Counted from the first letter of the stretch, positions 29,962 through 40,766 are shown. The stretch: 64,000 nucleotides of DNA from Erythrobacter rubeus (GCF_014705715.1 NZ_JACXLC010000001.1:1098457-1162456), one strand, 5' to 3'. Translations and numbers: made by a program. The notes: generated from the letters alone by a model not told the origin.

Positions 29962-31152
29962 TCAGCCATTCTGGAGGTAGTATACCGGTACCTTATCACC
30001 CTTCGATGTCGCAGCGCTGTAAGCGCCGCGATCAATCAGGCAGTTTGCCGATGCGAGCGCCAGCAGCGCACTCGAATCCTGCGATGATGCTCTGCGCACT
30101 GTCTTGCCGTCGCTGACGCCGCGCAGGAACTCTCGCCGCAAGCCGACTTCGGGCAAGTCTTCGCCCGCAGGCACGTGCTGCGGCAATGGCAGCGGATCGG
30201 CTGCTCCCAAGGCGGCACGGACCAGCGGCAACGCGAACAGGAAACAGGTGACGAAGCTCGAAACTGGGTTGCCGGGCAGGCCGACGATCACCTGCTCGCC
30301 GCGCGTCGCCACCATCAAGGGCTTGCCCGGCTTAATTGCGACCTTCCAGAACGCAAGGTCCGCGCCCCATTCCGTGAGTGCATGCTGTATGAGGTCGTGA
30401 TCGCCCACGGAGGCTCCACCCGACGTGATGAGGATGTCGCAATCCTCGGCCTTCGCGAGAGCCTGCGCGAGTGCGGCTTCATCGTCCGGAACTGGCCCGA
30501 GCCGCGTGACCTCGCCAACCAGCGGGCGGAGCATGGCTGAGATCATCGCGCCATTGCTCGCGGGTATCAGGTCGGGTCCGCATTCGGCGGGGTCGCGCGC
30601 CAGCTCGTCTCCGCTGTCGAGCACCGCGATCCGGGGCGGTCGCCGCACGGAGAGGCGGCCATGACCCGAAGCGAGAGCGAGCGCCAATTGCGCTGGACCC
30701 AGACGCACACCCGAAGCCAGCACAATGCCGCCTTCCGTAAAGTCGAAGCCGCGCGGCCGTACATGGCGCTGCGGTTCCGGCAGCGCTTCGCCATCCGCGA
30801 GCCGCACGTGATCGCCATCGAGCGCGGCATTCTCCTGGATCAGCACCCGGTCCGCGCCGCGCGGCATGTGCGCTCCGGTCGAGATACGCGTGCATTGACC
30901 GGGCTCCAGCGTGCCGGCGAAGGGTGTGCCAGCGCGGCTTTCGCCAACCTTGCGCCAAGGGCCAGCGCCGCAGATCGCATAGCCATCCATGGCGGACAGA
31001 TTCGCGGGAGGCTGCGTGCGAAGGGCCTGCCGATCGCCAGCGAGATAGCGCCAAGGAGGGATTTCATCGACTGCGACCTGCTCAACTGTGCCGAGCGGCG
31101 CCAGCGCCAGCAGCCGCTCCTGCGCCTCCTCCAGCGTCAGCATCGCCGCCAT
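29962..31152 (-). CDS. moeA: Molybdopterin molybdenumtransferase
   Basis: Inserts molybdate into adenylylated molybdopterin, the last common step of molybdenum cofactor synthesis. The 396-residue protein shows LSAMDGYAI near the N-terminus, the active-site region DILITSGGASVGDHDLIQ, AIKPGKPLMVA and GLPGNPVSSFV. The ATG at 31152 overlaps the moaC stop and is preferred; an ATG at 31170 is possible. It is the last gene before lexA, which has its own promoter. Confidence 0.95.
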   Translation of the reverse strand: MAAMLTLEEAQERLLALAPLGTVEQVAVDEIPPWRYLAGDRQALRTQPPANLSAMDGYAICGAGPWRKVGESRAGTPFAGTLEPGQCTRISTGAHMPRGADRVLIQENAALDGDHVRLADGEALPEPQRHVRPRGFDFTEGGIVLASGVRLGPAQLALALASGHGRLSVRRPPRIAVLDSGDELARDPAECGPDLIPASNGAMISAMLRPLVGEVTRLGPVPDDEAALAQALAKAEDCDILITSGGASVGDHDLIQHALTEWGADLAFWKVAIKPGKPLMVATRGEQVIVGLPGNPVSSFVTCFLFALPLVRAALGAADPLPLPQHVPAGEDLPEVGLRREFLRGVSDGKTVRRASSQDSSALLALASANCLIDRGAYSAATSKGDKVPVYYLQNG

Positions 31153-31625
31153 CAGGCCGGGGCCTTCCATATCCCCGATTTGCCCCCGCGCTTCTCGATC
31201 GGGCGTACGTTCTCGATTACCATGCCTTTATCGATGGCCTTGGCCATGTCGTAGATCGTGAGCAGCGCGGTAGACACGGCCACCATGGCCTCCATCTCTA
31301 CGCCAGTCTTGCCCGTAAGCGATGCGCTGGCGGTGACGGCGATGGCGCTGTCCTCGAACGCGAAGTCGATGGTGACCGCCTCCAGCCCCAACGGGTGGCA
31401 CAGCGGGATCAGCTCGCCCGTGCGCTTGGCCGCCATGATCCCCGCGATCCGCGCGGTGCCCAGCACATCGCCCTTGGGAGCATCTCCGGCACGGATGGCT
31501 TCGAGCGCCTGCTTCGACATGGCGATCCGGCCCGATGCGACCGCGACCCGGTGCGTTTCGGCTTTCCCGCCAACATCGACCATGCGTGCTGCGCCGCTTG
31601 CGTCGAGATGGGTGAGATCGCTCAT
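31152..31625 (-). CDS. moaC: Cyclic pyranopterin monophosphate synthase
   Basis: Converts 3',8-cyclo-dihydro-GTP to cyclic pyranopterin monophosphate early in molybdenum cofactor synthesis. The protein has 157 residues, the usual size. Hallmarks are [16 protein letters not shown] at the start, [17 protein letters not shown], and [20 protein letters not shown]. It lies 151 bases downstream of trpC; that gap shows no obvious terminator or promoter. The stop is coupled to moeA. Confidence 0.97.
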   Translation of the reverse strand: MSDLTHLDASGAARMVDVGGKAETHRVAVASGRIAMSKQALEAIRAGDAPKGDVLGTARIAGIMAAKRTGELIPLCHPLGLEAVTIDFAFEDSAIAVTASASLTGKTGVEMEAMVAVSTALLTIYDMAKAIDKGMVIENVRPIEKRGGKSGIWKAPA

Positions 31626-31776
31626 CTTTGCCCCGCGCTACTGGGAGACATGGACCGCATGTTACACGGTCCTGGGAGCGAAAATCTTTGCGGCCTATCG
31701 GGCGTCGATCGTGCTGTCATAGCGCATTCATGCCACGATCCGCCGGAGTAGGACAGGGGCGACGATCAACGTGGGT

Positions 31777-32571
31777 TCAACCCTCGATCAGAGCCCTTGT
31801 AGCACCGGCCACATCGTCTGCGCGCATCAGGCTTTCACCCACGAGGAATGTGCGCACGCCTGACTGCGCGAGGCGCTCCAGATCGGAATGCTGCGAAATA
31901 CCGCTTTCCCCGACCAGCAAAGCGCCTGCGGGTGCCAGCGGAGCGAGGCGCTCGGTCGTGGCCAAGGATGTCGTGAAAGTCTTCAGATCGCGGTTGTTGA
32001 TACCGATCAGGCGCGATTTCAGCGCTTTGCCCGCTCGCTCCAACTCGGCCTCGTCATGAACCTCGACCAGCACATCCATGCCATACTCGCGCGCCGCCGC
32101 TTCGATCTCGGCCATTTCGCTATCGCCCAGCGCTGCGACGATGATCAGGATCGCGTCGGCTCCCAGAGTGCGCGCTTCGAGGCATTGCCATGGATCGACC
32201 ATGAAGTCCTTGCGCAGGACCGGAAGCGAGCAGGCAGCGCGGGCGGCAATCAGGAAATCTTCGTGCCCCAGAAAATACGGCGCGTCGGTCAGCACGGAGA
32301 GACATGCTGCGCCGCCTTTTTCGTAGTCGCGCGCATGTTCAGCCGGTTTGAAATCTTCGCGGATCAAGCCCTTGGACGGACTCGCCTTTTTGATCTCCGC
32401 AATCAGCGCAAAGCCAGTCTCGGCTGTTCGGCGCAGCGCCGCTTCGAAACCGCGCGGTCGCGTCTGGGTACGGGCGGTCTCCTCCATCTGCGCGCGCGAT
32501 ATGACGGATTTTCGCGCGGCGACGATCTCGCGCTTGGCCGCGCAGATTTCCTCAAGCTTGTTCATCGCCAT
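31777..32571 (-). CDS. trpC: Indole-3-glycerol phosphate synthase
   Basis: Ring-closing step of tryptophan synthesis from carboxyphenylamino-deoxyribulose phosphate. A TIM-barrel protein of 264 residues, without the TrpF fusion found in E. coli. Active-site motif [10 protein letters not shown] contains Glu59 and Lys61; [12 protein letters not shown] and [10 protein letters not shown] follow, then LVGESGI for phosphate binding. The ATG overlaps the trpD stop (TGATG). Confidence 0.97.
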   Translation of the reverse strand: MAMNKLEEICAAKREIVAARKSVISRAQMEETARTQTRPRGFEAALRRTAETGFALIAEIKKASPSKGLIREDFKPAEHARDYEKGGAACLSVLTDAPYFLGHEDFLIAARAACSLPVLRKDFMVDPWQCLEARTLGADAILIIVAALGDSEMAEIEAAAREYGMDVLVEVHDEAELERAGKALKSRLIGINNRDLKTFTTSLATTERLAPLAPAGALLVGESGISQHSDLERLAQSGVRTFLVGESLMRADDVAGATRALIEG

Positions 32572-33563
32572 CAGCTGGCCAGTTCGATCCAGTTTTCAAG
32601 CACTTTGAGCGCGGCGCCGGAATCGATTGCCTCGGCTGCGATCCCCACGCGCTCCGGCCATTCTTCACCCCGACCGGCTACGGCAAGCGCGCCTGCGGCA
32701 TTGAAGGTGACTGCATCGCGGTATGGGCCCGGAGCGCCCATCAACAGCGCCTTGAGCGCGGCTGCGTTGTGCTTCGCATCATCCCCGCGAATGGCTTCGA
32801 TCGGCGAAATCTGGATATCGGCGTCGAACGGATGAAGGCGGTGCATCTCGAAAGCATTGCCTGTGACGAGCGCGACTTCATTGCCGCCGGCCAGCGACAA
32901 TTCGTCCAGTCCCTCGTCGCCCGACACGATCAGCGACCTGCCCGTTCCAAGCTTCGCCATCGCCCCTGCATAGATCGGGACATAGGCAGGGCGCGCAATC
33001 CCGATCAGCTGGCTCTTAACGCCTGCCGGGTTGGAGAGCGGCCCCATAAGGTTGAAAATGGTGCGTTTGCCGATCCTTTTGCGGATCGGTTGGATACGCC
33101 CCATCGCCGGGTGGTGGTTCTTTGCGAAGAGGAAGCAGATGCCGATTTCCGCGAGCGTTTTTTCCGCGGTCCGGCCGGCCGCATCCATATCGAGGCCGAG
33201 TGCCTCAAGCGTATCGGCGGCACCCGCCTTGGACGAAGCGGCGCGATTGCCATGTTTTGCGACCGGCACGCCGCAGGCTGCAACGACGAGGCTGACAGCG
33301 GTCGAAACGTTGAGCGTATGATGCCCGTCGCCGCCGGTGCCGCAGACGTCGATCGCATCCTCGGGTGCTTCGATCGGAAGCAAGCGGGCGCGCAGGGCGC
33401 GGGCGGCGCCGGCAATCTCGTCCGAGGTTTCACCACGTTCGGACAGGGCGACCAGGAATTGCTCGATTTCCTCTTCGCTCGGCACGCCGTCGAGCAGGGC
33501 ACCGAAAGCGGTTTCCGCATCGGTTTCGCTAAGCGGGGTCGATATGTCGGGCAGCGCGCTCAT
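32571..33563 (-). CDS. trpD: Anthranilate phosphoribosyltransferase
   Basis: Transfers phosphoribose from PRPP to anthranilate. The protein has 330 residues from the ATG at 33563 ([11 protein letters not shown]), which overlaps the trpG stop as ATGA. Motifs are DVCGTGGDG for PRPP binding, [21 protein letters not shown], and the Mg-binding GDEGLDELS. It is separate from trpG here, unlike the fused form of enteric bacteria. Confidence 0.97.
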   Translation of the reverse strand: MSALPDISTPLSETDAETAFGALLDGVPSEEEIEQFLVALSERGETSDEIAGAARALRARLLPIEAPEDAIDVCGTGGDGHHTLNVSTAVSLVVAACGVPVAKHGNRAASSKAGAADTLEALGLDMDAAGRTAEKTLAEIGICFLFAKNHHPAMGRIQPIRKRIGKRTIFNLMGPLSNPAGVKSQLIGIARPAYVPIYAGAMAKLGTGRSLIVSGDEGLDELSLAGGNEVALVTGNAFEMHRLHPFDADIQISPIEAIRGDDAKHNAAALKALLMGAPGPYRDAVTFNAAGALAVAGRGEEWPERVGIAAEAIDSGAALKVLENWIELAS

Positions 33564-34171
33564 GAGGCGAGCCTTTCGGGAAGGCGGGCTTCGATCCCGC
33601 AGGTTTTCATGAAATTCGCCAGCAGCGCATGACCGTGCTCGGTCGCGATGCTTTCCGGGTGGAACTGCACGCCATGGATCGGCAATTCTTCGTGGCGAAA
33701 GCCCATGACACTTGTCTCGTCTAAGCCCGGTGTCTCGGCATGGGCATTCGCGATGAGCGCATCGGGCACGCCGACCACCTCCAGGCTGTGATAGCGGGTC
33801 GCGGTGAAGGGCGAGGGTAGTCCTGCGAAGACGCCGGTGCCATCGTGCGTAACCGGCGAGGTCTTGCCGTGCATCAACCCGCCTCGAACGACTTGGCCGC
33901 CAAAGTGCTGCCCGATCGATTGATGGCCCAGACACACGCCGAGCAGCGGTTTGCCCACATCGGCGCAGGCGGCCACCAGGTCGATGCTGATGCCTGCTTC
34001 GTTCGGGGTGCAGGGACCGGGCGAGATCAGAAATCCGCTGGCATTGGTCGCGATAGCCTCGCTGGCGCTGAGCGCATCGTTGCGCTCGACCCGCACCTCT
34101 GCGCCAAGCTCCATAAGGTAATGGACTAGGTTGAAGGTGAAGCTGTCGTAATTGTCGATGACGAGGATCAT
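33560..34171 (-). CDS. trpG: Anthranilate synthase glutamine amidotransferase component
   Basis: Supplies ammonia from glutamine to TrpE. The class I amidotransferase has 203 residues with nucleophile Cys80 (GVCLGHQ), His171 and Glu173 (FHPES), and an oxyanion region [10 protein letters not shown]. The start overlaps the stop of the peptidase gene by four bases, and the end overlaps trpD by four, so it is coupled on both sides. Confidence 0.97.
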   Translation of the reverse strand: MILVIDNYDSFTFNLVHYLMELGAEVRVERNDALSASEAIATNASGFLISPGPCTPNEAGISIDLVAACADVGKPLLGVCLGHQSIGQHFGGQVVRGGLMHGKTSPVTHDGTGVFAGLPSPFTATRYHSLEVVGVPDALIANAHAETPGLDETSVMGFRHEELPIHGVQFHPESIATEHGHALLANFMKTCGIEARLPERLAS

Positions 34172-35145
34172 GCCGTTTTCCCCGCGAGCTCATCGGTCGC
34201 ACGGACAAGACCGTCCACGATACCCGGCTCGCTGGCGCTGTGCCCGGCATCGTGCACGATCCGCAGATCGACTTCGGGCCATGCTTTCTTGAGCGCCCAC
34301 GCGGCTCCGGGCGGCGTGCAGATGTCGTGGCGGCCCTGGACGATGATACCCGGGATGCCCTTCAATCGGTCCGCATTCTTGAGCAATTGCGATTCCTCGA
34401 GGAAGAAATCCTCTAGGAAGAACTTGGCGCATATCCGCGCGAACGGGACGGCTTTCGAAGGATCGGCGAACTCGTCCATCAACGCCTCGTTTGGAAGCAG
34501 GGTGGCGACGCTGCCTTCCCAAAGTGACCACTCTTTCGCTGCTGCGAGGCGGGTTGGCTCATCATCGCTGGTCAGCCGCTTGTAGTAAGCAGTGACGAGA
34601 TCGCCGCGCTCACCTTCCGGGATATGGCCGGAGAACGAATCCCACCGTTCGGCCATGATCTCGCTTGCGCCGTAACCGTACAGCCAGCTCCGCTCCCGCT
34701 GGCGGGCGAGGAACACACCGCGCAGCACCAGTTCCGTGGTGCGATCGGGATGCGCCTGCGCGTAAGCGAGCGCGAGCGTCGCGCCCCAGCTTCCGCCGAA
34801 CACCTGCCATGCCTCGTGCCCGCACATTTCGCGCAGGCGCTCGATATCGGCGACGATCCGGCCGGTGTCGTTGTTCTCGATCTCGGCAAAAGGCGTCGAT
34901 TTGCCGCAGCCGCGCTGATCGAACAGCAGGACATCGTAGAGTTCAGGATCCCATTGGCGGCGATGCGAGGGAGCCATGCCGCCGCCCGGCCCGCCGTGGA
35001 GGAACACCGCCGGTTTCGCGCCGGGCGTGCCGCACCGCTCGTAATAGAGCGAATGTCCTTCGCCGACATCGAGCATGCCGGTTTCGTAGGGCTCGATCTC
35101 CGGGTAGAGCGTGCGCTCGTAGGTCTGCATATTGCTCGCCGGCAT
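34168..35145 (-). CDS. pip: Proline iminopeptidase
   Basis: Alpha/beta hydrolase of peptidase family S33 that removes N-terminal proline from peptides; predicted cytoplasmic. The 325-residue protein shows HGGPGGG (50-56), nucleophile Ser119 in GGSWGA, Asp274 (GRHDICTPP) and His302 (DAGHS). The ATG at 35145 overlaps the stop of the preceding gene; a GTG at 35148 is possible. Its place inside the trp cluster has no clear metabolic logic. It may contribute proline or simply be a stable insertion. Confidence 0.93.
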   Translation of the reverse strand: MPASNMQTYERTLYPEIEPYETGMLDVGEGHSLYYERCGTPGAKPAVFLHGGPGGGMAPSHRRQWDPELYDVLLFDQRGCGKSTPFAEIENNDTGRIVADIERLREMCGHEAWQVFGGSWGATLALAYAQAHPDRTTELVLRGVFLARQRERSWLYGYGASEIMAERWDSFSGHIPEGERGDLVTAYYKRLTSDDEPTRLAAAKEWSLWEGSVATLLPNEALMDEFADPSKAVPFARICAKFFLEDFFLEESQLLKNADRLKGIPGIIVQGRHDICTPPGAAWALKKAWPEVDLRIVHDAGHSASEPGIVDGLVRATDELAGKTA

Positions 35146-35984
35146 CACTTCTTCTCCACGACCAGCAATGGGCCGACGCGCCCGCTATCCATGCGCCCGG
35201 TTGCCGGGTTCCAGAGCGACGAGATGTTCCCGTCGAGATAGAGCGCATTCGGCGTTTCCAGACGATCGCGGAAAAAGCGTGCGAACTGCCCGAAGCTAAT
35301 CGGCTCTTCGGAGATGACGAAATGCGCCTTTCCTGCGGCATCGACGCCGACACCGTTGCGGATGGCACGCGAGGGGCCGTTTTCCTGGAAATCGGGGTGC
35401 AGTTCGCCTTCGACCACGAGCATCGGGCCCGACTGGGTGCCGAATTGCGGACGATCCCCGACCGTGCGGAAGAACGTGTCGCTATCGAGGACCCGCCACG
35501 TGCCATCGCTGCCGAAGAACACGCCGTTGGGCTTCATGTGGAAATTGCCTTCGCCATCGGCACGGTTGAGTTCGGACAGCCGGTCGCTGTCTTGAACGAA
35601 ATACCCGATCGCCTTCAGGTCGTCGCCGTACATCCCGCCATTCATGGCGAATTCCACTGTGTCGGTCTCGGTATCGCGAGCAAACCCGGCGAACCGGCCC
35701 GCATCATCCCCGCTCGACGGGGCAAGCGCGGTGGTGATGCGGTGCTCCGCGGGATCTGCGATGCAATGCGTGAGCGAAACCTGTTCAAAACTGGTCAAGC
35801 GGCACGCGGAGACTGGCTCGGCTTCCGGCTCAAGCGTGTCGAACCCCGGTTCCGGCACTGGCACGATCTCTTGCGCGGCGCCATCCTCGCCCAGCTCGGC
35901 GCGCAGTATCGGATCACCCTCCGGCTGCTCCGTGCAAGCCGAAAGCACCATGGCGGCGAGAATGAAAGTGAGGCTTGGTTTCAT
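35145..35984 (-). CDS. Phosphodiester glycosidase family lipoprotein
   Basis: A 279-residue protein of the NAGPA/phosphodiester glycosidase family. The N-terminus is a lipoprotein signal with lipobox LSAC (Cys17), so it should be anchored on the periplasmic face of a membrane. Family motifs include EFAMNGGMY, MKPNGVFFG, TQSGPMLVVEGELHP, RNGVGVDAAG and ALYLDGNISSLW. The substrate is unknown. It is coupled by four bases on both sides, between a secreted hydrolase and the peptidase, within the trp gene run. Confidence 0.88.
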   Translation of the reverse strand: MKPSLTFILAAMVLSACTEQPEGDPILRAELGEDGAAQEIVPVPEPGFDTLEPEAEPVSACRLTSFEQVSLTHCIADPAEHRITTALAPSSGDDAGRFAGFARDTETDTVEFAMNGGMYGDDLKAIGYFVQDSDRLSELNRADGEGNFHMKPNGVFFGSDGTWRVLDSDTFFRTVGDRPQFGTQSGPMLVVEGELHPDFQENGPSRAIRNGVGVDAAGKAHFVISEEPISFGQFARFFRDRLETPNALYLDGNISSLWNPATGRMDSGRVGPLLVVEKK

Positions 35985-37087
35985 GGGTTCGCTTCAAGAA
36001 ATTGCTGGAGTTCGTCCATCCACAAGTTCGGACGGCTGTGAGTGCCGTGGCCATAGGTTTCCGCACTCGGCGGGATCAGCACGAACCGCGCATTGGGCAT
36101 CGTGGAGGCAAGCGCTGCGGGGTTTCCGAGGCTCGGCGGATTGATAAAATCGTCGGCGGAATTGATCCACAGCACCGGCGAAGTGATCTCGTGCAGCCGG
36201 GCTGCGGGATTGTAATCCCGCGAGGCATCGAACTGATAGATCGTGTCATTGGGATCGACCGGGTTCGCGGCAAAGCTATCGCGCGCCGCGGCATAATACT
36301 GCTCGACCGATGCGCGAGTCGGCAATTCTGCTGCCTGTCGGTACGGATTGCTGCCTGCCATCAGCAGGATATCGCGCCGGATTGCCTGGCCGACGATCAG
36401 GTCTGCCGGATCGGCATAATCGCCGCCATCATAGGCCGGGTCGCTGCGATATCCATCAATCACCATCTGCCGCATGAGCCGGTTGCGTCCGGCAATCTCG
36501 ACCGCGTTGCAAGCGAGTGCCACGTACTTGTCGACGAAGCCGGGATAGGTCGGTCCCCAGACGAAGGAGTGCATGCAGCCCATCGACGTGCCGAGAACCA
36601 TCTCCAAACCTTCGACGTCGAACCCTTCGTTCAGCATCCGGTACTGGGCGCGCACCATGTCGTCGTAATCATAGCGCGGAAAGGCGGCGCGCAGCCCATC
36701 GCTCGGCTTGCTGCTCTTGCCGTGCCCGAGATTGCTCGGCGAGATGATGTAGAACCTCGAGATATCGAGCGGTTGGCCGGGCCCGAACATCGCATCGCCA
36801 AAACGCGGGCGCAAAAGCGAGCTGGCCTGGCCGCCCGTTCCGTGCAGCAACATGACGGCATTCTCGATCTCGCCGTCTTCATTCCGGCGGGGTGTGCCGA
36901 GCGTCAGCGCATGCATGGTGATCGAAGGGAGCGTCTCACCGGTATCGAAGGTAAAATCCTCCAGCTCGATCATGTGCTCATCGGCGAGCGCGATCCAATC
37001 CTCCGCAGCGGCCTGCGAGTGCAAGGCAATGAGCGCGCAGAGTGCGGCAAGTGCAGCGGCGAGGCGTGATGGAATTGAAGCGGTCAT
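35981..37087 (-). CDS. Exported alpha/beta hydrolase of the homoserine acetyltransferase-like type
   Basis: A 368-residue protein with a signal peptide (residues 1-28, ending SQAAAED). The core resembles MetX-type acyltransferases: LLHGTGGQ near 82, nucleophile Ser168 in GTSMGCMHS, an acid at Asp312/Asp313 (NSADDFINPP) and His350 (GHGTHSRPNLW). A periplasmic location and missing cofactor-binding features make true homoserine acetylation unlikely; an esterase or acyltransferase is more plausible. It begins 19 bases after trpE. Confidence 0.85.
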   Translation of the reverse strand: MTASIPSRLAAALAALCALIALHSQAAAEDWIALADEHMIELEDFTFDTGETLPSITMHALTLGTPRRNEDGEIENAVMLLHGTGGQASSLLRPRFGDAMFGPGQPLDISRFYIISPSNLGHGKSSKPSDGLRAAFPRYDYDDMVRAQYRMLNEGFDVEGLEMVLGTSMGCMHSFVWGPTYPGFVDKYVALACNAVEIAGRNRLMRQMVIDGYRSDPAYDGGDYADPADLIVGQAIRRDILLMAGSNPYRQAAELPTRASVEQYYAAARDSFAANPVDPNDTIYQFDASRDYNPAARLHEITSPVLWINSADDFINPPSLGNPAALASTMPNARFVLIPPSAETYGHGTHSRPNLWMDELQQFLEANP

Positions 37088-37106
37088 GGTGTTACTCTCC
37101 TGCCGA

Positions 37107-38636
37107 TCATTGTCCGAACCCCGGCTCGCGCGCAGCGCGAACCGCCTCGTTTGCTGCAGCGATCAGCGCGCCAGCCTTCGCCCGGCACTCGGCATATTCG
37201 TAATCCGGATCGCTGTCGGCAACGATGCCTGCTCCGGCCTGTACGTGCATCGTACCGTCCTTCACCACGGCTGTGCGCAGGACAATACAGCTGTCGACCG
37301 ATCCGTCGGGCGCGAAATAGCCGACGCCGCCGGCATAGGCACCGCGTGTTTCGGGTTCGAGCTCCGCTATGATCTCGCATGCGCGTATCTTGGGAGCGCC
37401 CGAGACCGTACCCGCCGGAAAGCCTGCAAACAGCGCGTCGAGTGCGTCCTTTTCCTCGCTCAAAGCGCCGATGACATTGCTGACGATGTGCATCACATGG
37501 CTGTAGCGTTCGATAGTGAAGCTGTCAGTGACCTCCACGCTGCCCTGTGCCGCAACCCGGCCCACATCATTGCGCCCCAGATCGAGCAGCATCAAGTGCT
37601 CTGCGCGCTCCTTGGGATCGGCGAGCAGGCTTTTTTCGTTCTCGCGATCTTCGCCTGGGTTCGCGCCGCGAGGCCGTGTCCCTGCAATCGGTCTGATCGT
37701 CACTTCGCCGTCGCGCACGCGCACCAGAATTTCCGGGCTGGATCCGACGATAGAGAAGCCGGGCAGGTCGAGGAAATAAAGAAACGGCGATGGATTGACG
37801 CGGCGCAGTGCCCTGTAAAGCTCGAGCGGCGGCAATTCGAACGGACAGGTGAAGCGCTGCGCAAGCACCACCTGAAAGATGTCGCCTGCGACGATGTAGT
37901 CCTTCGCCCGCGCCACCATTGCCTTGTAATCGGCCTCTTCCATGACCGGCGCGAGCTCGGCATCGCCGCTCGTATCGGGAAGGCGCGGCTCAGGCGGGCG
38001 GGGCCGGGTGAGCGCGCGCATGGTTTCATCGATCCGCTCGCTGGCCTGTGAGATCGCCATTGTTGGGTCGGCGGCCTCCCAGATTGGGGCAATGCAAAAC
38101 AGTTCGTCGGTGAGACCGTCGAACACCAGTATGATGGTCGGGCGCACGAACAGCATGTCGGGCAGGGCAAGCTCGCTCGCTTCCGCACGCGGCAGCTTTT
38201 CGACGAGGCCAATCGTCTCGTATCCGAAGTAGCCCACCAGGCAGGCGAGCGCGGGAGGCAGCTCGTCGGGGACGTCGATCCGGCATGCGCTGGCGAGCGC
38301 GCGAAGCTCGGTCAGCGCGTCGCCTTCGCAAGTTTCGAAAGCTTTGCGGTCGCTGCGCCAGTCGCGGTTGATCGCTGCTTCGGATTCGCTACCGCGAAAC
38401 ACCAGATCGGGATCGAGCCCAAGCAGGCTGTAGCGCCCGCGAACCTCGCCCCCTTCGACCGATTCCAGCAGGAAATCGCCGCGTCCCGGCTCGATCAGGC
38501 GGCGGGCTGCACCCACCGGAGTGTCGCTGTCGGCGATCATGCGCCGCCACACGAGCGCGGGCTTGCCCTCTGCCAAAGCCTCGGCAGCGCGCTCGCCATT
38601 TTCAAGCGAGGCGAAATTGGGGCGGGCGGAAGTCAC
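37107..38636 (-). CDS. trpE: Anthranilate synthase component I
   Basis: Makes anthranilate from chorismate with ammonia from TrpG. The 509-residue protein has the N-terminal regulatory part with the feedback-type element LLESVEGGE and the chorismate-binding domain: GDIFQVVLAQRF, IAGTRPRG, LDLGRNDVGRVA, and PAGTVSGAPKIRACEIIAELE. It starts with GTG at 38636, 33 bases after ppiD. Three unrelated genes separate it from trpG. Confidence 0.97.
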   Translation of the reverse strand: MTSARPNFASLENGERAAEALAEGKPALVWRRMIADSDTPVGAARRLIEPGRGDFLLESVEGGEVRGRYSLLGLDPDLVFRGSESEAAINRDWRSDRKAFETCEGDALTELRALASACRIDVPDELPPALACLVGYFGYETIGLVEKLPRAEASELALPDMLFVRPTIILVFDGLTDELFCIAPIWEAADPTMAISQASERIDETMRALTRPRPPEPRLPDTSGDAELAPVMEEADYKAMVARAKDYIVAGDIFQVVLAQRFTCPFELPPLELYRALRRVNPSPFLYFLDLPGFSIVGSSPEILVRVRDGEVTIRPIAGTRPRGANPGEDRENEKSLLADPKERAEHLMLLDLGRNDVGRVAAQGSVEVTDSFTIERYSHVMHIVSNVIGALSEEKDALDALFAGFPAGTVSGAPKIRACEIIAELEPETRGAYAGGVGYFAPDGSVDSCIVLRTAVVKDGTMHVQAGAGIVADSDPDYEYAECRAKAGALIAAANEAVRAAREPGFGQ

Positions 38637-38669
38637 GCTGGAGCGGGATAATGCATGGTTCGGCCGCGC

Positions 38670-40607
38670 TTAGTTGGTTTCGCCAACCAATTGCCTGCGA
38701 ACCGCTTCAATCGCATCATCGTTGCGCTCGACGCCGAGTTCGGTCCGGATCGCCTTGGTCAGCTGGTCTGCGTACTCGTCTTCCAGTGCAGTCGCGAGCT
38801 GCTGCTGGGCTTGCGCCAGCAGGGGGCTGTCCTCTGGCAGGTCTTCGGTGACGATTTCATCGAGGGTCACGATGTACCAACCGATATCGTTAGGCGCTTC
38901 GTAGATCTTGCTCGACCCCTCGGCCATGCTGAACATCAGAACAAGCGGCGGAGGCGGGTTCTGATCGCGCTGGGCGAAGAGTTGCTGGCGCGCAAGATCG
39001 ATCTGTTCGATCGGCGGGAGCTGCGCATCCTCTTCGGACACGGCGGCGCTCAGCGAGCTGTCTCCGCGCACTTTCTCCAGCACCCGGTCGGCGGTTTCCT
39101 TCGCCGCCTTGGCCCCTTCGGCAAAGCCCCAGGCGATTACGACCTGGTCCCGGTTCTCCGAAAGCGGGGGAGCGGCGGACTCGATGATCTCGGCGACGTC
39201 GAAGATGACGAATTGCGATCCGGGAACGACTTCGGCGAGTTGCGGTTCGCTTTCGTCCATCTGGAACGCGGTTTCGACCGTGCGGATAAGCGCTGGATTC
39301 AGCGATCCGGTGTTCTGTCCGAAGAGCCTGCCATCGGCGAGCACGGGCGGGGTCGTGCGCACTTCGAGACCGTACGCTTCTGCGACGTCCACAAGGGCGG
39401 TTCCGCCATCGACCTCTTCCTCGATCCGTGCGCTCAGATCGGCGAGCGCCGCGGCACGTTTCTGGACGGTGATCTCTTCGGTGATTTCGGGCGTCGCCTG
39501 CGCGAGAGTGCGAGCCTCTGTGCGCGTGACGTCATCCACGCGCGCGACATACCAGCCCAGGCTGCTTTGCGCGGGCTCGGCGATTTGGCCTTCCGCCGCC
39601 GCGAAGACATTTGTGGCGACTGCGGGGCTGAGTGCAGAAGAAAGCTGAGCCTGCGTCTGGCCGGTTACGCTGGAAACGCTGAAGCCAGCCTCGCGTGCGG
39701 CTGCTTCGAGCGAAAGGCCGCCGCGGATGCGCTCGACTAGTGATCGCGCCGCGTCCTGCGTGGGCACCAGGAAGGACGACACATCGCGCGTCTCGCTGGC
39801 AGCGTAACGTGCGGCGTTCGCTTCATAGAAATTGCGGATTTCCTCAGCGCTCGGGGCAACATCCACATCGAGTTCGTCGGCGCCGAATTGCGCATAGCGG
39901 ATCGTGCGGCGTTCAGGCAGCGTGAAGCGCGAGCGGTTCTCGCTGTAGAAGGTTTCAAGCTGTTCGTCGGTGGGATCGTCTTCGGGCGCGAAAGCAAAGC
40001 TCGGGATGAAGGCGATTCCGCCGCGCCGACGCTCTAGCAGCAGGGCGGCATATTGCTTCGCAGCCTTCGCCGGCATTTGCGGAGCGGCAAGGGCAGGCAC
40101 CAGCAATTGCTGGGCGAGCAGGCCATCGGCAAGATCGCGGCGGACGACTGCATCGGTCAGGCCCTGATTGCGCAGTGCTGCCTGATAGACCTGCTGGTCG
40201 AATTCGCCCGTTGCCCCGCGAAACGCCGCAATCTGGAGGATTTCGCTGTTCACGAGGTTATCGCCCGCGCGCAGGCCATTGCGCTCGGCATAACCGCCGA
40301 TGGCATAGCGATCGATCAACTGGCTCAGGACCTCGTCGAGCCCACCCTGTTCGACGAATTGCGGCATGGTGATTGTCGGGTTTTCCCGCCGGATGTTCTG
40401 GATGGCGGAATTGGAGGTGCTCACCAGTTCGGATGTCGTGATCCGGTCATCGCCAACGACTGCAACCCGGTCTCCGCCGGAGACGCCGCCAAAGGTCGTT
40501 CCGGTAATATCGGCGGCGGCAAATGCCAGCGCCACAAGTATCAGGAAGCCGATGAAGATCGGCAGGCCGATTTTCGACTGGAAGAAATTGCGAAAGAACG
40601 AAATCAT
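38670..40607 (-). CDS. ppiD: PpiD/SurA-type periplasmic folding protein
   Basis: A 645-residue protein anchored by one N-terminal helix (about residues 13-34) with a large periplasmic part: SurA-N like helical region, a parvulin-like domain in the middle (EAAAREAGFSVSSVTGQ to LGWYVARVDDV), and a second similar stretch towards the C-terminus (DIGWYIVTLDEIV). It is expected to help fold exported proteins; isomerase activity is uncertain because parvulin active residues are weakly conserved in this group. It is the first gene of the trp run and diverges from tpiA. Confidence 0.9.
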   Translation of the reverse strand: MISFFRNFFQSKIGLPIFIGFLILVALAFAAADITGTTFGGVSGGDRVAVVGDDRITTSELVSTSNSAIQNIRRENPTITMPQFVEQGGLDEVLSQLIDRYAIGGYAERNGLRAGDNLVNSEILQIAAFRGATGEFDQQVYQAALRNQGLTDAVVRRDLADGLLAQQLLVPALAAPQMPAKAAKQYAALLLERRRGGIAFIPSFAFAPEDDPTDEQLETFYSENRSRFTLPERRTIRYAQFGADELDVDVAPSAEEIRNFYEANAARYAASETRDVSSFLVPTQDAARSLVERIRGGLSLEAAAREAGFSVSSVTGQTQAQLSSALSPAVATNVFAAAEGQIAEPAQSSLGWYVARVDDVTRTEARTLAQATPEITEEITVQKRAAALADLSARIEEEVDGGTALVDVAEAYGLEVRTTPPVLADGRLFGQNTGSLNPALIRTVETAFQMDESEPQLAEVVPGSQFVIFDVAEIIESAAPPLSENRDQVVIAWGFAEGAKAAKETADRVLEKVRGDSSLSAAVSEEDAQLPPIEQIDLARQQLFAQRDQNPPPPLVLMFSMAEGSSKIYEAPNDIGWYIVTLDEIVTEDLPEDSPLLAQAQQQLATALEDEYADQLTKAIRTELGVERNDDAIEAVRRQLVGETN

Positions 40608-40766
40608 GGGTTGTCTTCAAATCCCGACTTTACACGGCGCTTTCGGGCACCGGGATGATCTGGTGTGCACTTGCACGTCTGGCAGAGCGCTTTATCGGCC
40701 ATGCGACCTCCCGGCAACAGGTTCGCAGACGTTTTGACTGTATCTCTTTACTCGGGTAGCGGACGC

